From CAZSDW01 sp964605705 (GTDB lineage Bacteria; Fidelibacterota; UBA2242): 64,000 bases of DNA. Position 1 is the first letter of the stretch. The number at the start of each line of letters is the position of its first letter. The stretch lies in assembly GCA_964605705.1 (NCBI GenBank), contig CAZSDW010000011.1, positions 19,636 through 83,635 of the forward strand. The letters are read 5' to 3'. Shown piece by piece: positions 61,444 to 64,000 of the stretch. The notes under the pieces were generated by a model, which did no database searches, was not told the DNA's origin, and was given only the letters and a program-made list of their open reading frames with translations. Position numbers and translations under genes: made by a program.

Positions 61444-62256
61444 ATGTCCAGATATCTGATTTACCTTCTGTTTTTCGTGATCTGGTTCAACCAATGCGCC
61501 AGTCGTAAAGAAATTGTCCAGTTCAAGAAGGATCTTTTCTATTTACAGCAGCGCTCCGAACGTATTCAGCAAGATACTAACACTCTTAAAAAGGGCATGG
61601 CGACTCAGCAAGCTAATACAGAGGAAATTCAGCGTTCTCTGACAGAATTGACATTCCTGGTGAACGAACTTCGGGATGAAACCAGCCGAACAAAAGCTGA
61701 ATTACTGACGGAGACTGAAAATCTGAAAGCACAATCAAATATTCTGGACAGTAAGATCGAAGATGATATCAACCGTCTGTCTAAATTCATCCAAAAATTG
61801 GAAAGTAAAACAATTACCCGACCGATAACAGATACTGCTTCAACAAATCTCCAGTCAATCAGCTCTGACAAGGATGCCAATTTGACATCGGAAGATCTTT
61901 ATAAAACCGCTTATCTGGATTTTTCGCGAGGTAACTATGCATTAGCTCTCCAGGGTTTTCAAAAATACCTGATCGAATTTCCGGACACTGAACATGCTGC
62001 CGATGCCCAGTACTGGATTGGAGAGATTTATTACACCAAAAATGATTTCTTAACAGCATCCAATGAGTTTATTAAAGTACTAACTCACTTTCCACAAAGC
62101 CCCCGGATTTCAAACACCCTGCTGAAAACGGGGAGCTGTTTTATCAATCTTAATGATATCAACAAAGCCCGGTTGTATCTGAATCAGATCATCCTGGAAT
62201 ATTCACAATCTCAGGAAGCCGGCATTGCGCAATCCATGTTGGACAATCTCCAGTAA
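61444..62256 (+). CDS. cpoB: CpoB/YbgF-like lipoprotein with coiled coil and TPR
   Basis: 270 residues from the ATG at 61444. The signal peptide ends FNQC, so it is a predicted lipoprotein rather than the soluble E. coli form. The coiled coil spans ~25-130, and TPR repeats occupy ~150-270 (AYLDFSRGNYALALQGFQKY, AQYWIGEIYYTKNDFLTAS). CpoB coordinates wall synthesis with Tol-Pal constriction. Last gene of the tol-pal string. Confidence 0.88.
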   Translation: MSRYLIYLLFFVIWFNQCASRKEIVQFKKDLFYLQQRSERIQQDTNTLKKGMATQQANTEEIQRSLTELTFLVNELRDETSRTKAELLTETENLKAQSNILDSKIEDDINRLSKFIQKLESKTITRPITDTASTNLQSISSDKDANLTSEDLYKTAYLDFSRGNYALALQGFQKYLIEFPDTEHAADAQYWIGEIYYTKNDFLTASNEFIKVLTHFPQSPRISNTLLKTGSCFINLNDINKARLYLNQIILEYSQSQEAGIAQSMLDNLQ

Positions 62257-62546
62257 AACAGATGTCTGATCGATTGTCACGAAAATCAAATTGTATTTAT
62301 GCCGCGTTGGAAAATGTTCATCATATCCATTTCCAAATTATTCTTTGGGCATAAAAATACGGTTTTCACAGGATAAATACTTTACAACCTGTACATAATC
62401 TTTACATAGTGCGCTGATATAATTATCCAATTTTCTTTTTCTCGTCGATAGAAACATTGGCATGTCTTTTGTCAGAGCTCGGACACATGAAGTTATTTAA
62501 AACTGTGATCATTCAACCAATCATCAATCATATGAAAGGATATCAG
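62257..62546 (+). promoter_or_regulatory. leader region of the OmpA-like gene
   Basis: 290 bp between cpoB and the OmpA-like gene. It contains GTGCGCTGATATAATT near 62410 (a TATAAT box) and a partial sigma-54-like element at 62458. No terminator after cpoB is evident. Confidence 0.45.
62458..62473 (+). promoter_or_regulatory. partial sigma-54-like element
   Basis: TGGCATGTCTTTTGTC matches the -24 block fully, and the -12 block as TTGT instead of TTGC. The missing C at -12 weakens the call. It sits 74 bp before the OmpA-like start. Confidence 0.35.
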
Positions 62547-63206
62547 ATGAAACAGCTTTCGTTATGGATAGTCTTAGCAAGCTTCAGTTTGCTGCTGGCT
62601 GCATGTGGAAGTACCAAAGACGCCCTGGCAGAAAAAGACAACGAGATACAGTTGCTAAAAGCAGAAATCAGTCGGCATCAGCAGCTCGCTGAGGGAGAAC
62701 AAGCACTCGCCAGGAACTTGGAGCAGAAAGCTCAACAAGCCGATCAGTTAAATAATGAACTGAAAACCACGTTAAAGGATCTGGAGACCGAAAAAAAGTT
62801 ACGGATCGAAAACGACCGGATTGTACTGACAAATGCCATTTTATTCGCTTCCGGCAGTGTCCGGATCAGTGATGAAGGAAAAGTTATTCTTGATCGAATT
62901 TGGGATGTTATCGTTAAATACCCGGATCGGGAAATTTTCATCGAAGGTCATACGGACAATGTTCCAATTGCCAAAAAGTATGAAGGCAAATACCGGTCTA
63001 ACTGGGAACTGTCAGCCAGTCGTTCGCTGGCGGTGTTACACTATGTTAAAAACCATTCAAATGCTACCCCGAACAGATTACGGGTTGTCGGATATGGCGA
63101 AACCTTTCCAGTAGCAGACAATTCCACTGAAGAAGGACGCATGCAAAACCGGCGGGTGGAAATTGTCATCGGCAGACAATTGCCTGAGAATATCCTTCGC
63201 CAATAA
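62547..63206 (+). CDS. OmpA-like lipoprotein with coiled coil
   Basis: 219 residues from the ATG at 62547 (AAAGGA before it). Lipobox LLLAAC, coiled coil about 28-95, then an OmpA/MotB peptidoglycan-binding domain: ILFASGSVRISDEGKVIL, EGHTDNVPIAKKYEGKYRSN and NRRVEIVI. The insert IAKKYEGKYRSNWELS is of the kind found in OmpA-family stator and wall-binding proteins. It probably tethers the outer membrane to peptidoglycan. A strong terminator follows. Confidence 0.9.
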   Translation: MKQLSLWIVLASFSLLLAACGSTKDALAEKDNEIQLLKAEISRHQQLAEGEQALARNLEQKAQQADQLNNELKTTLKDLETEKKLRIENDRIVLTNAILFASGSVRISDEGKVILDRIWDVIVKYPDREIFIEGHTDNVPIAKKYEGKYRSNWELSASRSLAVLHYVKNHSNATPNRLRVVGYGETFPVADNSTEEGRMQNRRVEIVIGRQLPENILRQ

Positions 63207-63270
63207 TTATTAAATCAAAAAGGATGTTCTGTTTTTTCTCAATTGATTCCCATATTTCATCACTTTATAG

Positions 63271-63306
63271 CGCCGTCAATGGATAAAGTCTTGACGGCGT
63301 TTTTTA
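63271..63306 (+). terminator. terminator after the OmpA-like gene
   Basis: CGCCGTCAA and TTGACGGCG form a perfect 9-bp stem around an 11-base loop, followed by TTTTTTT. Confidence 0.92.
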
Positions 63307-63356
63307 CAAAGTTTAAAACACTTGCTTTGTGAACAACCAAAAAAGAGAGTATCGAA

Positions 63357-64000
63357 ATGAAAAAGTCATTTGTTATCATTAACATGGTAATAATCATGTT
63401 TACAACGGGTTTGATCAATGCTCAGACCAATGTAAGCGGATTTATTTCCGAAAATACAACCTGGACAACCAACGGTAGTCCCTACATTGTCAACGGCAAT
63501 GTTACTGTCCCTTCCGAATATACTTTGACGGTCGAGTCCGGCGTCACGGTTCAGTTTCAAGCCGGTACCGGCTTATACATTAACGGAACATTGCTGGCAA
63601 CATCGGCAATGTTCACTTCAGACAACGCTTCACCTGAAAAAGGTGACTGGGATTTTATCCAGATCGGCGACGGCTGGAGCAATAGCGGAATAGCCAGTTT
63701 CACGTCCTGCACAATCCAATACGGTGGAACTGCGCCCTATTATCGCGGCAACAGCAGTGAAATTATGATATCTTCGGGTTCGGCGACACTTGACGGCTGC
63801 GACATCTCCTTTTCCAGCAACTCCGGAATATCTCTTGGCGGCGGGTCGCTGGCGGCATCCGTCGCATTAACGAACACCACTATTTACTCCTGTGAATGGC
63901 CGATCTCCTACTCCGGGCCGGCAGCCTTGACCTTCAGCGGCTGGAACATTCTGACCGGCAATGTTCATGATGGGATTGATTTCCAGTTCTGGGAACTGAG
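63357..64000 (+). CDS. secreted beta-helix-like protein (3' end beyond window)
   Basis: The frame is open from the ATG at 63357 to the window end (214 codons). Signal peptide ends GLINAQ. The repeats GNVTVPSEYTLTVESGVTVQFQ, where VTVPSEYTLTVESGVTV is the key part, then ASFTSCTIQYGG and ATLDGCDISFSSNSGI suggest a right-handed beta-helix, as in many secreted FCB proteins that end in a sorting domain. Function unknown. Confidence 0.75.
   Translation, partial: MKKSFVIINMVIIMFTTGLINAQTNVSGFISENTTWTTNGSPYIVNGNVTVPSEYTLTVESGVTVQFQAGTGLYINGTLLATSAMFTSDNASPEKGDWDFIQIGDGWSNSGIASFTSCTIQYGGTAPYYRGNSSEIMISSGSATLDGCDISFSSNSGISLGGGSLAASVALTNTTIYSCEWPISYSGPAALTFSGWNILTGNVHDGIDFQFWEL

Overview
The window looks like a chromosomal segment of an uncultured Gram-negative bacterium of the FCB (Fibrobacterota-Chlorobiota-Bacteroidota) assemblage. 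The signs are a TonB receptor with an N-terminal carboxypeptidase-regulatory-like domain, a DUF5916 barrel protein, a secreted CotH-like protein ending in a PNPFNPST-type sorting domain, many lipoproteins and outer-membrane barrels, and a full Tol-Pal system. The phylum cannot be fixed from this sequence alone.

1-24.3 kb, all minus strand: a large catabolic regulon. Two gene strings each start at a near-identical promoter/operator (about 14.40 and 23.21 kb) made of a TTGC-type -35, a 17-bp spacer, a TATAAT -10 and an overlapping palindrome TAATTGTATATACAATTA (one variant base in the second copy). The first string encodes an AraR-type GntR/LacI regulator, then IolG, IolM, IolN and IolO (the Thermotoga-type myo-inositol route to D-tagaturonate), an outer-membrane protein, a zinc dehydrogenase, an organophosphate-type MFS transporter, a PfkB kinase resembling inositol kinases, two tandem metallophosphoesterases and a TonB receptor cut by the window edge. 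The second string encodes a CUT2 sugar/inositol ABC importer, EtfB, EtfA, a GlcD/lactate-dehydrogenase-type flavoprotein and a DUF5916 protein. Together they suggest uptake and dephosphorylation of an inositol phosphate or phosphodiester, followed by inositol oxidation.

24.3-31.3 kb: a GltS-like carrier, an exported protein, and an ArsR-controlled cassette (two half-permeases and two small Cys proteins). The cassette lies between two copies of a ~230-bp direct repeat carrying the 3' ends of the flanking genes. TtcA-like, YchF and tRNA-Asp follow.

31.4-38.5 kb: a TetR-controlled operon (outer-membrane protein, TetR, HAE3-type RND pump, LolA-like protein), a hairpin repeat family, and a CotH-like secreted protein.

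38.7-48.7 kb: a looser accessory stretch with two radical SAM proteins, two ICMT-like membrane methyltransferases, a GC-richer 2-keto-acid decarboxylase, two small unknown genes, an ABC-2 exporter and a DUF2264 protein.

48.9-63.2 kb: envelope genes. An MCE lipid-transport operon includes a large protein joining a PqiC-like lipoprotein region to a predicted outer-membrane barrel. Next come a NtrB/NtrC-like two-component pair, a sigma-54-like promoter, a degenerate receiver protein, tolQ-tolR-tolA-tolB-pal-cpoB, and an OmpA-like lipoprotein. The window ends inside a secreted beta-helix-like gene.
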